NCBI RefSeq assembly: GCF_016595275.2
Contig: NZ_JAENIQ020000003.1
Span: forward strand, 186,001 to 250,000
Length of the DNA: 64,000 bases
Direction of reading: 5' to 3'
Source of the DNA: Corynebacterium pygosceleis
GTDB lineage: Bacteria > Actinomycetota > Actinomycetes > Mycobacteriales > Mycobacteriaceae
Positions 17,147-26,331 of the stretch are shown here, piece by piece. A program made the position numbers and the translations under genes. Within the stretch, counting starts at the first letter, position 1. Every line of letters begins with the position of its first letter. The notes under the pieces are model-generated. The model worked only from the letters and a program-made list of their open reading frames with translations. It was not told the DNA's origin and searched no databases.

Positions 17147-18688
17147 GTGGCACCGGATCCGTCGACCGGTGCGGGCCACCGGGGAGCGGCGATCCGTGCG
17201 ACCGGCTTCGGTTGGCGGCACGCAGGTCGCCTGCACCCCACCATCGCCGACCTCGATCTGGACGTCGAACCGGGCCAGCGCATCCTGCTGCTCGGTGAAT
17301 CCGGCTCCGGAAAATCCACGCTCCTCGCCGCGATCGCCGGCGTCCTCGGTGGTGATGACGAGGGGGACCGGCAGGGCACGCTCCTCGTCGACGGCCGTCC
17401 ACCGGAGCAGGCACGTGGCCTGGTGGGCATGGTTCTCCAGGACCCCGACTCCCAGGTCATCTCATCCCGGGTCGGTGACGACGTCGCCTTCGGCTGCGAG
17501 AATCTCGGTGTCGAACGCACGGAGATCTGGCGCCGTGTCGCCCACGCGCTGGAGATGGTCGGACTCGACCTCCCACTGGACCACCCGACCTCCGAACTGT
17601 CCGGAGGGCAGAAGCAGCGGCTGGCCCTCGCCGGGGTCATCGCCATGGGGGCGCGGCTGATCCTGCTCGATGAGCCGACCGCGAACCTCGACCCCGACGG
17701 CGTCGCGGAGGTACGGGACGCCGTCGACCGGGTGGTCCGGGAGACCGGCGCGACCCTCATCGTCGTCGAGCACCGTGTCGAGATCTGGTCCGGTGTCGTC
17801 GATCACGCCCTCGTGCTCGGTACCGCCGACCGTGGTCTGATCGCTGCGGGCCCCCTCGACGAGATCATCGCGACCGAGGGGCGGCACCTCGCGGCGAACG
17901 GCGTCTGGGTTCCCGGGATACCACCGGACCTGCCGGAGGCGAACCCCTTCGCCGGAACGGCGACCGAACCGGCGCTCCGCGCCGATGACCTCACCGTCGG
18001 ATGGGCGGAGGGGAGGCCTGTGGGACCACCCCGGAACCTCGTTCTTCCCGACGGTCGATCCACCGTGGTCACGGGGCCGAACGGTGCCGGAAAATCCACC
18101 CTCGCGCTCACCCTCGCGGGTCTGCTCCCTCCACTCGGCGGAACCGTCCACGCGGGGGAGAGGGTCTCCGGAGGTCTGTCCGGAGGCCCCCACCGCTGGT
18201 CCTCCCGTGACCTCGCGACCCGGATCGGTTTCGTCTTCCAGGATCCCGAGCACCAGTTCGTCGCCCGGAGCGTCCGCTCGGAACTGCTGATCGGGCCCGC
18301 CGTCACCGCGGGACGGCGTGGACGTGTCGGACTGTGGAGGCGACTCACCGGCCACACACCCGCGGACGCCGTCACCGCAGCCGACCGGCGGCGGGTCGAC
18401 GAACTCCTCGTGCGGCTGCGGCTCGACCATCTCGCCGACGCCAACCCGTTCTCCCTCTCCGGCGGCCAGAAACGTCGTCTGAGTGTGGCCACCGCACTGG
18501 TGACCGCACCGTCCGTGCTCATCCTCGATGAGCCGACCTTCGGGCAGGACCGGCGGACCTTCACCGAACTCGTGCTCCTGCTGCGCGAACTCGTCGACGG
18601 GGGCGTGACACTGGCGTCGATCACCCATGACCACCTGTTCGCCGGGGCGCTCGGTGACCACCGGATAGAGGTGGAGACCGATGCCTGA
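17147..18688 (+). CDS. ykoD: ECF transporter double ATPase YkoD
   Basis: 513-residue protein with two fused ABC ATPase domains that energise the YkoEDC vitamin importer at the inner face of the membrane. Domain 1: Walker A GESGSGKS (50-57), signature LSGGQKQRLALAG, Walker B LILLDEPTANLD. Domain 2: Walker A GPNGAGKST (about 309), signature LSGGQKRRLSVA, Walker B VLILDEPTFGQD. GTG start three bases after the ykoE stop; the 3' end overlaps the ykoC start by 8 bases. The family is normally fused in this way. Confidence 0.94.
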   Translation: MAPDPSTGAGHRGAAIRATGFGWRHAGRLHPTIADLDLDVEPGQRILLLGESGSGKSTLLAAIAGVLGGDDEGDRQGTLLVDGRPPEQARGLVGMVLQDPDSQVISSRVGDDVAFGCENLGVERTEIWRRVAHALEMVGLDLPLDHPTSELSGGQKQRLALAGVIAMGARLILLDEPTANLDPDGVAEVRDAVDRVVRETGATLIVVEHRVEIWSGVVDHALVLGTADRGLIAAGPLDEIIATEGRHLAANGVWVPGIPPDLPEANPFAGTATEPALRADDLTVGWAEGRPVGPPRNLVLPDGRSTVVTGPNGAGKSTLALTLAGLLPPLGGTVHAGERVSGGLSGGPHRWSSRDLATRIGFVFQDPEHQFVARSVRSELLIGPAVTAGRRGRVGLWRRLTGHTPADAVTAADRRRVDELLVRLRLDHLADANPFSLSGGQKRRLSVATALVTAPSVLILDEPTFGQDRRTFTELVLLLRELVDGGVTLASITHDHLFAGALGDHRIEVETDA

Positions 18689-19439
18689 TCTTCTGGCCCG
18701 CACGAACCCCGTGGCCCGGATCGGCGGTCTCGTTCTGTTGACCACACCGCTGCTGCTGTCCGTGGACATCGTGTCAGCGGCGTGCTGCCTGGCGTTCATC
18801 CTCATCGTCCTACCGTTCACCGGAACGGACATCAGACGGCTGCCGGTGCGGGCCTGGCCGCTGTTTCTCGCCGCCCCGCTCTCCGGTGTCTCCATGGTCC
18901 TCTACGGCAGACCGGAGGGAACCGAGCACTTCTCCTACGGCTGGATCCACGTGACGGACAACTCCATCCAGCTCGCGTTGGCGATCATGGTCCGCATCTT
19001 CGCGGTCGGACTCCCCGCCATCGTCATGATCGGGCGAACGGATCCGACGGACCTCGGTGACGGTCTGGCGCAGATCTGGCACCTCCCCGCGAAATTCGTC
19101 ATCGGCACCGTGGCCGGGGTCCGACTGGCGACTCTCTTCAGACGGGACTGGCAGGCGATGGGGCGGGCCCGTCGGTCCAGGGGACTGGCCGATGACGGCC
19201 GGGTGGTCCGTGGGGTGACGATGCTCTTCGGCCTCCTCGTTCTCGCGCTGCGTCGTGGGGCGAAACTCGCCACCGCGATGGAGGCCCGTGCGTTCGGGGC
19301 CGACATCGCCCGGACCTGGGCCCGTCCCACCCGACTGCATCCGCGCGACTGGGTGCTGATGGGTGTCTGTCTCACCGTCTCCCTGCTCTCCCTGGGGATT
19401 TCGGTGGCGACCGGCGACTTCCGTTTCCTGGGGGTGTGA
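18681..19439 (+). CDS. ykoC: ECF transporter T component YkoC
   Basis: 252 residues, EcfT/CbiQ-type membrane scaffold that couples the YkoD ATPases to the YkoE substrate binder. Four to five TM helices; the cytoplasmic coupling helices carry the family Ala-Arg-Gly type motifs, visible as RARRSRGLA and MEARAFGAD. The start overlaps the ykoD end by 8 bases, and the TGA stop overlaps the ATG of the following kinase gene (TGATG), so the four genes are translationally linked under the TPP riboswitch. Confidence 0.92.
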   Translation: MPDLLARTNPVARIGGLVLLTTPLLLSVDIVSAACCLAFILIVLPFTGTDIRRLPVRAWPLFLAAPLSGVSMVLYGRPEGTEHFSYGWIHVTDNSIQLALAIMVRIFAVGLPAIVMIGRTDPTDLGDGLAQIWHLPAKFVIGTVAGVRLATLFRRDWQAMGRARRSRGLADDGRVVRGVTMLFGLLVLALRRGAKLATAMEARAFGADIARTWARPTRLHPRDWVLMGVCLTVSLLSLGISVATGDFRFLGV

Positions 19440-19984
19440 TGGAGGGGCCGGTCCGACCCGACGCCGCGGTGGGCATTCTCGCCGACGCCTGTGCCTCCGG
19501 TGTCCGGACGGTCCTCATCGGTGGGCGTTCCGGTTCCGGGAAGACGACGCTGGCCCGCATGGCGGGGTCACGGACGGGACACCGGGTCGTGCACCTCGAC
19601 GACTTCTACCCCGGGTGGGGAGGCCTCGCGGAAGGGAGCATGATGGTGGCCCGGGACGTTCTCGCCCCGGAGCGCCCCGGGTACACACGCTGGGACTGGG
19701 TCAATGACCGCCCGGGTGAATGGGTCGCACTCGACCCCCGGGAGGTCCTGATCATCGAGGGGGTGGGATCGTTGACCCCGGCGAACCTCCGGGCGGCGCG
19801 GCGTCGTGGTCGCTGTTTCACCGTACGGGTCGACCTCGACGGGACCGAGCGCAGGAAACGTGCGCTGGCCCGGGACCCGGGATTCGCCGAATGGTGGGGG
19901 TACTGGGCGGAGCAGGAGGAACGTCACGCGGCTGATCCGGGCAATGTGCTGGGCACCGTCGATCTCACCGTCCTGAGTGGGTGA
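19439..19984 (+). CDS. P-loop kinase, uridine-kinase-like, coupled to ykoEDC
   Basis: 181-residue cytoplasmic P-loop NTPase. Walker A GGRSGSGKTT (28-37), a kinase-type HLDDFYPGWGG segment, a hydrophobic strand ending in EVLIIEGVGS (Walker B region) and an Arg-rich lid (DGTERRKRALARD). This is the layout of uridine kinase/phosphoribulokinase-related small-molecule kinases. The start ATG overlaps the ykoC stop. Its place in a TPP-regulated transport operon suggests a substrate from thiamine salvage, such as HMP or thiamine itself, but nothing in the sequence proves that. It is usually annotated only as an ATP-binding or uridine kinase-like protein. Confidence 0.75.
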   Translation: MEGPVRPDAAVGILADACASGVRTVLIGGRSGSGKTTLARMAGSRTGHRVVHLDDFYPGWGGLAEGSMMVARDVLAPERPGYTRWDWVNDRPGEWVALDPREVLIIEGVGSLTPANLRAARRRGRCFTVRVDLDGTERRKRALARDPGFAEWWGYWAEQEERHAADPGNVLGTVDLTVLSG

Positions 19985-19999
19985 GGGATGGTGTGCGGA

Positions 20000-20005
20000 T
20001 AGTAT
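20000..20005 (+). promoter_or_regulatory. Candidate -10 element of the Nudix gene
   Basis: TAGTAT lies 8 bases before the ATG at 20014, where no Shine-Dalgarno is evident. The Nudix gene may therefore be transcribed leaderless from here in addition to read-through from ykoEDC. Confidence 0.35.
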
Positions 20006-20013
20006 CTGTCCAC

Positions 20014-20547
20014 ATGAGTGTCATCAGGATCGCCGCCGTCGTCATCCGCAACGCGGGAGGGGACATCCTCAGTGTGCGCAAGCGGGGAACCGTGGCGTTC
20101 ATGTTGCCTGGTGGGAAGCTCGAAGCGGGGGAGACGGGCCGGCAGACGGCTGTGCGCGAAATCTCCGAGGAACTCGGAGTCGACCTGGATCCGGAGCTAC
20201 TCGTGCCCCTCGGCAGGTTCGGTGCCCCCGCCGCGAATGAGGCGGGATGCAGCGTCGACTGTGACGTCTTCCTGTATCCGTCGCCGCTGGATCAGCTTCC
20301 GGAGGTACGGGCCGAGATAGAGGAGGCGCGCTTCTTCCGGGCGGACTCCGTTGATCCGGTGCTCGCACCGTTGAGCCGGGATGTGGTGTTTCCGGCGGTG
20401 CCCCGGTTCCCGGACGGTGCCGTCCCGGAACCGGGGCACCGGGACGGTGTGGGTATCTCAGATGCTGTCAGGGGCAACTCACGGCACGTTTACGGTCCGT
20501 CCAGTAACGATTCAATAACGGGTCGCGGGGTCGTTCCGGAGGTCTGA
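20014..20547 (+). CDS. Nudix hydrolase (MutT family)
   Basis: 177 residues. The Nudix box GGKLEAGETGRQTAVREISEELG spans about 33-55 and matches GX5EX7REUXEEXGU, so Mg2+-dependent pyrophosphohydrolysis of a nucleoside diphosphate derivative is expected. The substrate is not predictable. ATG at 20014 is preferred over an in-frame GTG at 19981, because the conserved fold starts at SVIRIAAVVI. The last 45 residues after the fold are low-complexity and may be disordered. It lies 29 bases after the P-loop kinase gene and could share its transcript. Confidence 0.88.
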   Translation: MSVIRIAAVVIRNAGGDILSVRKRGTVAFMLPGGKLEAGETGRQTAVREISEELGVDLDPELLVPLGRFGAPAANEAGCSVDCDVFLYPSPLDQLPEVRAEIEEARFFRADSVDPVLAPLSRDVVFPAVPRFPDGAVPEPGHRDGVGISDAVRGNSRHVYGPSSNDSITGRGVVPEV

Positions 20548-20744
20548 CCCCTAAATCTGCTGGTCCTGTGCGGTGGTGGCGAAAATGGGGGAGTCGGTCG
20601 CGGAGGGGCGATGTGACAGTGCTGGGGCCCTGTCTCGATAATTGAGGTGGGTCACAGTTAAGATGACCCACAGTGAAACAGGCAGTTGACAACAAAACAA
20701 CGCAACTGTCGGGTTCCCGTTCACTCATACTGGAGGTCCCCCGC

Positions 20745-22343
20745 ATGACTTTGAAGAAGACCATCGCCGCGATGACCGCGGCCGCGCTCGCCGTTTCCGT
20801 GTCCGCCTGTTCGTCCGATTCCGAGGGCGGCAGCGGCTCCGACAGCGGTTCGGGCGGCAGCAACTACATCACGGCCTGGGGTTCCGAGCCGCAGAACCCG
20901 CTGGTCCCGCAGAACACCAACGAGACCGGTGGCGGCCGCATCGTCGAGAGCATTTTCGCGGGCCTCGTGTACTACGACGGTGAGGGCAAGGTCCACAATG
21001 ATCTCGCCGAGTCCATCACTCCGGAGGACGGCAACAAGAAGTTCGTCATCAAGATCAAGGAGGGGGAGACCTTCTCCGACGGTTCCCCGGTCACGGCGAA
21101 GAACTTCGTCGACGCCTGGAACTACGCCGTCGAGAATGAGACCCTGTCCAGCTACTTCTTCGAGCCCATCGAGGGCTTCGAGGAGGGCAAGCCGCTGACG
21201 GGTCTCGAGGTCAACGACGACCACACCTTCACCGTGACCCTGAAGCAGCCTGAGGCGGACTTCCCGTTGCGTCTCGGTTACTCCGCCTTCTACCCGCTGC
21301 CCGAGTCCGCGTTCGACGACATGGACGCCTTCGGTCAGGACCCCGTCGGTAACGGCCCCTACAAGGTCGCCGAGTGGGCGCACAATGAGTCCCTGACGAT
21401 GGTCCCGAATGAGAGCTACGACGGTGGACGCAAGGCACAGAACGACGGCATCGAGTTCGTCTTCTACCCGAAGCCGGACGCCGCCTACGTCGCGCTGCTG
21501 GACGGCAACCTCGATGTCCTGGACACGATCCCGGACTCGGCCTTCGCCAACTACAAGGATGAGCTCGACGGTCGCTGGGTCAATGAGCCCGCCGCCATCT
21601 TCCAGTCCTTCACCATCCCGGAGAAGCTCGAGCACTTCAACGGTGAAGAGGGACACCTGCGCCGTGAGGCGATCTCCATGTCCATCAACCGTGATGAGAT
21701 CACCGACAAGATCTTCGACGGCACGCGTACCCCGGCGACCGACTTCTCCTCCCCGGTGATCGACGGCCACAGTGACTCCCTGAACGGTGCCGAGGTCCTC
21801 GAGTACAACCCGGAGAAGGCCAAGGAGCTGTGGCAGAAGGCCGACGAGATCTCCCCGTGGACCGGCCAGTTCACCATCTCCTACAACGCAGACGGTGGAC
21901 ACCAGGCGTGGGTTGACGCCGTCGCCAACTCCATCAAGAACACGCTCGGCATCGATGCCGTGGGTAACCCCTACCCGGACTTCAAGTCCCTGCGTGACGA
22001 CGTGACCAACCGCACCATCTCCGGTGCGTTCCGTACCGGTTGGCAGGCCGACTACCCGTCCGTGGGTAACTTCCTCGCCCCGATCTACGGCACCGGTGCC
22101 GGTTCCAACGACGGCGACTACTCCTCCAAGGACTTCGACGACAAGCTGAGCCAGGCCGCCGGCGCCTCCAGCGTGGAGGAGGCCACCGACCTCTACAACG
22201 AGGCGCAGGAGATCCTGCTGAAGGACCTCCCGGTCATCCCGCTGTGGTACTCCAACGTCACGGCCGGCTGGTCCTCCGAGGTCGATGACGTCCAGTTCGG
22301 CTGGAACTCGCAGCCGATCTACTACCAGATCACCAAGAAGTAA
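20745..22343 (+). CDS. Oligopeptide ABC transporter substrate-binding lipoprotein
   Basis: 532-residue family 5 extracellular solute-binding protein (OppA/DppA type). ATG at 20745 with GGAGG upstream; signal peptide MTLKKTIAAMTAAALAVSVS with lipobox SVSAC (Cys22), then a Ser/Gly-rich linker. Conserved segments include ITAWGSEPQNPLVP, FSDGSPVTAKNFVDAWNYAV and NGPYKVAEW. It captures peptides outside the membrane for the OppB/OppC/OppDF complex encoded next. A 16-bp hairpin between this gene and oppB probably sets the higher expression of the binding protein. Confidence 0.93.
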   Translation: MTLKKTIAAMTAAALAVSVSACSSDSEGGSGSDSGSGGSNYITAWGSEPQNPLVPQNTNETGGGRIVESIFAGLVYYDGEGKVHNDLAESITPEDGNKKFVIKIKEGETFSDGSPVTAKNFVDAWNYAVENETLSSYFFEPIEGFEEGKPLTGLEVNDDHTFTVTLKQPEADFPLRLGYSAFYPLPESAFDDMDAFGQDPVGNGPYKVAEWAHNESLTMVPNESYDGGRKAQNDGIEFVFYPKPDAAYVALLDGNLDVLDTIPDSAFANYKDELDGRWVNEPAAIFQSFTIPEKLEHFNGEEGHLRREAISMSINRDEITDKIFDGTRTPATDFSSPVIDGHSDSLNGAEVLEYNPEKAKELWQKADEISPWTGQFTISYNADGGHQAWVDAVANSIKNTLGIDAVGNPYPDFKSLRDDVTNRTISGAFRTGWQADYPSVGNFLAPIYGTGAGSNDGDYSSKDFDDKLSQAAGASSVEEATDLYNEAQEILLKDLPVIPLWYSNVTAGWSSEVDDVQFGWNSQPIYYQITKK

Positions 22344-22462
22344 TCGACGGTACCGGCTCCACCGGTACCACCGACTCCTCACCGACCGTAGATCTCATCC
22401 GGTCGGTACGGGCCCAGCGCCCGACCGCCGGATGAGTTCCGTTCCCAGGTGAGCTGGGTTTA

Positions 22463-22506
22463 CGCCAGGCCCCGGGTCTCCGTTTTCGGCGACCCGGGGC
22501 CTGGCG
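22463..22506 (+). terminator. Intercistronic hairpin between binding protein and oppB
   Basis: Arms 22463-22478 and 22491-22506 are exactly complementary over 16 bp around a 12-base loop. No T-run follows, so it may act as a partial terminator or as an mRNA-stabilising 3' end for the binding-protein message rather than a full stop. Confidence 0.6.
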
Positions 22507-22572
22507 CGGTACCCCGGTCCCCTCCCGGTCCGGGTATGTTCCGCCCCACCTCCCTCGACAGAAGGAACCCCC

Positions 22573-23499
22573 ATGCTGCGTTACGTAGGGCGCCGTCTGC
22601 TCCAGATGATTCCGGTCTTCTTCGGTGCGACATTCCTCATCTATGCGCTCGTCTTCCTCATGCCCGGTGACCCGGTTCAGGCACTCGGAGGTGACCGTGG
22701 ACTCACCGAGGCCACCGCCGAGCGAATCCGGGCCGAATACAACCTGGACAAGCCGTTCATCATCCAGTATCTGCTCTACCTCAAGGGCATCCTGTCCCTC
22801 GACTTCGGCACCACCTTCTCCGGCCAGCCCGTCAGTTCCGTCATGGCCACCGCGTTCCCCGTGACCATCAAACTGGCGCTGATGGCCCTGATCTTCGAGA
22901 CCGTCATCGGTGTCGGGTTCGGTTTCATCGCGGGTATCCGTCGCGGGGGCGTCTTCGACTCGACCGTCCTGGTCATCTCCCTCATCGTCATCGCCGTGCC
23001 GAGTTTCGTCATCGGTTTCGTCTTCCAGTACGTCGTCGGTGTGAAGTTCAGCCTGCTGCCGTCGACCGTCGGGCCCCATGACACGGTCAAGAATCTGCTC
23101 ATGCCCGCCGCCGTGCTCGGTGCCGTCTCTCTGGCCTATGTACTCCGACTGACACGCCAGTCCGTGTCCGAGAACCTCACCGCCGACTACGTCCGCACCG
23201 CACGGGCCAAGGGACTGAGCAACAACTCCGTCATGGTCCGCCACGTGATGCGGAACTCGATGATCCCGGTGACCACGTTCCTCGGCGCCGACCTCGGTGC
23301 TCTGATGGGTGGTGCGATCGTCACCGAGGGAATCTTCGGCATCAACGGTGTCGGAGGCACCATGTTCAACGCCATCCTGAAGGGCGAACCGACCACGGTG
23401 GTGAGCTTCACGACGGTCCTGGTGGTCGTCTACATCGTGGCGAACCTGCTCGTGGACCTGTTCTACGCCGTACTCGACCCGAGGATCCGCTATGCATGA
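22573..23499 (+). CDS. oppB: Oligopeptide ABC transporter permease OppB
   Basis: 308 residues with six TM helices. The N-terminus MLRYVGRRLLQMIPVFFGAT and MPGDPVQALGG are typical of OppB/DppB permeases, and the EAA coupling loop is visible as YVRTARAKGLSNNSVMVRHV followed by MRN. AAGGA precedes the ATG. It forms the channel with OppC. The 3' end overlaps oppC by 8 bases. Confidence 0.93.
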   Translation: MLRYVGRRLLQMIPVFFGATFLIYALVFLMPGDPVQALGGDRGLTEATAERIRAEYNLDKPFIIQYLLYLKGILSLDFGTTFSGQPVSSVMATAFPVTIKLALMALIFETVIGVGFGFIAGIRRGGVFDSTVLVISLIVIAVPSFVIGFVFQYVVGVKFSLLPSTVGPHDTVKNLLMPAAVLGAVSLAYVLRLTRQSVSENLTADYVRTARAKGLSNNSVMVRHVMRNSMIPVTTFLGADLGALMGGAIVTEGIFGINGVGGTMFNAILKGEPTTVVSFTTVLVVVYIVANLLVDLFYAVLDPRIRYA

Positions 23500-24499
23500 C
23501 AACATTGACAAGCCATTGCCCAGCCCGACCGTCGATGACGCCACCGGCACACTGTTCCCCTCGACCCGTCGCGGACAGAACCACTTCATCGCGGAGACCG
23601 ACGAAACCGGTCTCGGTGCCGTCGACGCCGTCGCCGACGAGTCCGCTCCGACGAGTGTGTGGGGTGAATCCTGGCGCTACCTGCGTCGCCGCCCGCTCTT
23701 CTGGGCCTCCGCGGTCCTGATTCTCGTGGCCGTGCTCCTCGCCGCGTTCCCCGGCCTGTTCACGTCGACCGACCCGACGCTGTGTGAACTGTCGAACTCC
23801 CTGGAGGGCCCGCGTGAGGGACACCCCTTCGGTTTCGACCGACAGGGCTGCGACATCTTCGCCCGCACGATCTACGGTGCCCGCGCGTCGGTGACGGTCG
23901 GTATCCTCACCACGGCGCTCGTCGTCCTCATCGGTACGCTGATCGGTTCACTCGCCGGATACATCGGTGGATGGGTCGACGCGATCCTCTCCCGTATCAC
24001 GGACACCTTCTTCGCCGTCCCGCTCGTGCTCGCCGCGATCGTCGTCATGCAGATGTTCAAGGAACAGCGCACCATCATCACCGTCGTCCTCGTCCTCGGA
24101 CTGTTCGGCTGGACCTCGATCGCCCGTATCACCCGTGGCGCCGTGATGAGTGTCAAGAACGAGGAGTACGTCACCGCGGCCCGCGCGGTCGGTGCGTCCC
24201 CCACGAAGATCCTCACCAGTCACGTGCTGCCCAACGCGGCCGCACCGATCATCGTCTACGCCACCGTCGCACTCGGTATCTTCATCGTGGCTGAGGCCAC
24301 GCTGTCGTTCCTGGGCATCGGCCTGCCGACGACGATCGTCAGCTGGGGCGGGGACATCTCGAAGGCGCAGAGTTCCCTGCGCACCCAGCCGATGGTCCTC
24401 TTCTACCCGGCCATGGCTCTGGCACTGACGGTGCTGAGCTTCATCATGATGGGCGACGCGGTCCGTGACGCCCTGGACCCGAAGGCGAGGAAGCGATGA
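23492..24499 (+). CDS. oppC: Oligopeptide ABC transporter permease OppC
   Basis: 335 residues. A hydrophilic N-terminal extension of about 55 residues precedes the OppC start motif SWRYLRRRPLFWASAVLILV. It contains HPFGFDRQGCDIFARTIYGA, the OppC signature (GTDxxGRDxxSRxxYGAR type), and the EAA loop YVTAARAVGASPTKILTSHV followed by LPN. Six TM helices are expected. It overlaps oppB (8 bases) and the ATPase gene (4 bases, ATGA), so stoichiometric translation is likely. Confidence 0.93.
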   Translation: MHDNIDKPLPSPTVDDATGTLFPSTRRGQNHFIAETDETGLGAVDAVADESAPTSVWGESWRYLRRRPLFWASAVLILVAVLLAAFPGLFTSTDPTLCELSNSLEGPREGHPFGFDRQGCDIFARTIYGARASVTVGILTTALVVLIGTLIGSLAGYIGGWVDAILSRITDTFFAVPLVLAAIVVMQMFKEQRTIITVVLVLGLFGWTSIARITRGAVMSVKNEEYVTAARAVGASPTKILTSHVLPNAAAPIIVYATVALGIFIVAEATLSFLGIGLPTTIVSWGGDISKAQSSLRTQPMVLFYPAMALALTVLSFIMMGDAVRDALDPKARKR

Positions 24500-26229
24500 G
24501 TCAACCAGTGAACCCGACAAACCCGGACGCGGAGGGAACCCGCCCCATGGGGCACCGTCACGGCGACGAACCGCTGCTCGAACTGAAGGACCTCTGTGTC
24601 TCCTTCACCTCTTCCACCGGAACCGTCGAAGCCGTGCGGAACGTCAACCTCACCATCTACCCGGGGCAGTCCGTCGCCATCGTCGGTGAATCCGGTTCCG
24701 GCAAGTCGACCACCGCCATGGCGGTCATCGGTCTCCTGCCCGGAACCGGCAAGGTCACCGGTGGCGAGATCCTGTACAAGGGGAAGGACATCTCGACGCT
24801 CTCCTCGAAGGAGATGGAGGCCTACCGGGGCTCGGAGATCGGTCTCGTGCCCCAGGACCCGATGAGCAACCTGAACCCGGTGTGGCGCATCGGCACCCAG
24901 ATCAAGGAATCACTCAGGGCCAACAACATCGCCACCGGTTCCGAGGCCGACAAGCGGGTCACCGAACTGCTCGAGGAGGCCGGCCTGCCGGACGCCGAGC
25001 GTCGTGCGAAGCAGTACCCGCACGAGTTCTCCGGCGGCATGCGCCAGCGGGCCCTCATCGGTATGGGGCTCGCCGCCCGGCCGAACCTGCTCATCGCCGA
25101 TGAGCCGACCTCCGCGCTCGATGTCACGGTGCAGAAGCAGATCCTGGACCACCTCGGTACCCTCGCCGATGAGCTCGGCAACGCCGTCCTGTTCATCACC
25201 CACGACCTAGGTCTCGCGGCGGAACGCGCGGAACACCTCGTGGTGATGCACCGTGGTCGCGTCGTCGAGTCCGGTCCGTCGCTGGACATCCTGCGGAACC
25301 CGCGGCACCCCTACACCCAGCGTCTCGTGAAGGCAGCTCCGTCCCTGGCGAGTGCACGTATCCGTTCCGCACAGGAACAGGGTGTGGAGGCCCCGGAACT
25401 GCTGAACCACTCCTCCGCGGAGGTCGCGGAGGAGGTCATCCGGGTCGAGAACCTCACCAAGGTCTTCGACATCCGTGGTGCGAAGGGCGCCAAGAAGAAG
25501 TTCAAGGCCGTCGACGACGTGAGCTTCGGGCTCCGGAAGGGAACGACGCTCGCGCTCGTGGGCGAATCCGGTTCGGGCAAATCAACCGTCGCGAACATGG
25601 TGCTCAATCTCCTGGACCCCACCTCCGGCAAGGTGTACTACAAGGGTACCGACCTGTCGACGCTGAACCGTCGCGAACTCTTCGCGATGCGCCGCAAGCT
25701 CCAGGTCGTGTTCCAGAACCCCTACGGTTCCCTGGACCCGATGTACTCCATCTACCGGTGCATCGAGGAGCCCCTCAAGGTGCACAAGGTGGGCAACCGC
25801 AAGGAACGCGAGAACCGCGTCGCCGAGCTCCTCGACATGGTCGCCATGCCACGGTCGACGATGCGCAGGTACACCAACGAGCTCTCCGGTGGCCAGCGCC
25901 AGCGCATCGCCGTCGCCCGCGCACTCGCGCTCAACCCGGAGGTCATCGTCCTCGACGAGGCCGTCTCCGCACTGGACGTGCTGGTGCAGAACCAGATCCT
26001 CCAGCTGATGGCGGACCTCCAGGAGGAACTCGACCTCAGCTACCTCTTCATCACCCACGACCTCGCCGTCGTGCGGCAGACCGCCGACGACATCGTCGTG
26101 ATGAAACAGGGACAGGTCGTCGAGTCCGGTACCGCCGACGAAATCTTCGCCGGTGCGAAGGAGGCCTACACCCGGGACCTCATCGACTCCGTTCCCGGTC
26201 TCGGGATCGAACTGGGCGTGTCGATCTAG
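24496..26229 (+). CDS. Fused oligopeptide ABC transporter ATPase (OppD-OppF)
   Basis: 577 residues with two ABC ATPase domains in one chain. OppD-like half: Walker A GESGSGKST (64-72), signature FSGGMRQRALIG, Walker B LLIADEPTSALD. OppF-like half: second Walker A GESGSGKST (about 357), signature LSGGQRQRIAVARAL, Walker B VIVLDEAVSALD. The second Walker B has Glu-Ala where Glu-Pro is usual. It drives peptide uptake through OppBC. Start overlaps oppC by ATGA; a strong terminator follows 29 bases after the stop. Confidence 0.94.
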   Translation: MSQPVNPTNPDAEGTRPMGHRHGDEPLLELKDLCVSFTSSTGTVEAVRNVNLTIYPGQSVAIVGESGSGKSTTAMAVIGLLPGTGKVTGGEILYKGKDISTLSSKEMEAYRGSEIGLVPQDPMSNLNPVWRIGTQIKESLRANNIATGSEADKRVTELLEEAGLPDAERRAKQYPHEFSGGMRQRALIGMGLAARPNLLIADEPTSALDVTVQKQILDHLGTLADELGNAVLFITHDLGLAAERAEHLVVMHRGRVVESGPSLDILRNPRHPYTQRLVKAAPSLASARIRSAQEQGVEAPELLNHSSAEVAEEVIRVENLTKVFDIRGAKGAKKKFKAVDDVSFGLRKGTTLALVGESGSGKSTVANMVLNLLDPTSGKVYYKGTDLSTLNRRELFAMRRKLQVVFQNPYGSLDPMYSIYRCIEEPLKVHKVGNRKERENRVAELLDMVAMPRSTMRRYTNELSGGQRQRIAVARALALNPEVIVLDEAVSALDVLVQNQILQLMADLQEELDLSYLFITHDLAVVRQTADDIVVMKQGQVVESGTADEIFAGAKEAYTRDLIDSVPGLGIELGVSI

Positions 26230-26257
26230 GGGACGTTCGACAGGTCTCCGTACGACG

Positions 26258-26295
26258 AAGGCCCGGCTCCACACGAATGGAGCCGGGCCTTTTTC
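26258..26295 (+). terminator. Rho-independent terminator of the opp operon
   Basis: A 13-bp perfect stem (arms 26258-26270 and 26279-26291) with an 8-base loop is followed by a run of T. It also lies at the 3' side of the minus-strand protease gene and may serve both. Confidence 0.92.
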
Positions 26296-26331
26296 GGCTT
26301 TCCGGGGACTACCTCAGTGCGCGCGTCGCTT

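Noticed and set aside
20721..22382. 553-codon open frame antisense to the peptide-binding lipoprotein
   Set aside because: Shadow of a well-supported lipoprotein gene; Val/Asp/Gly-rich without motifs.
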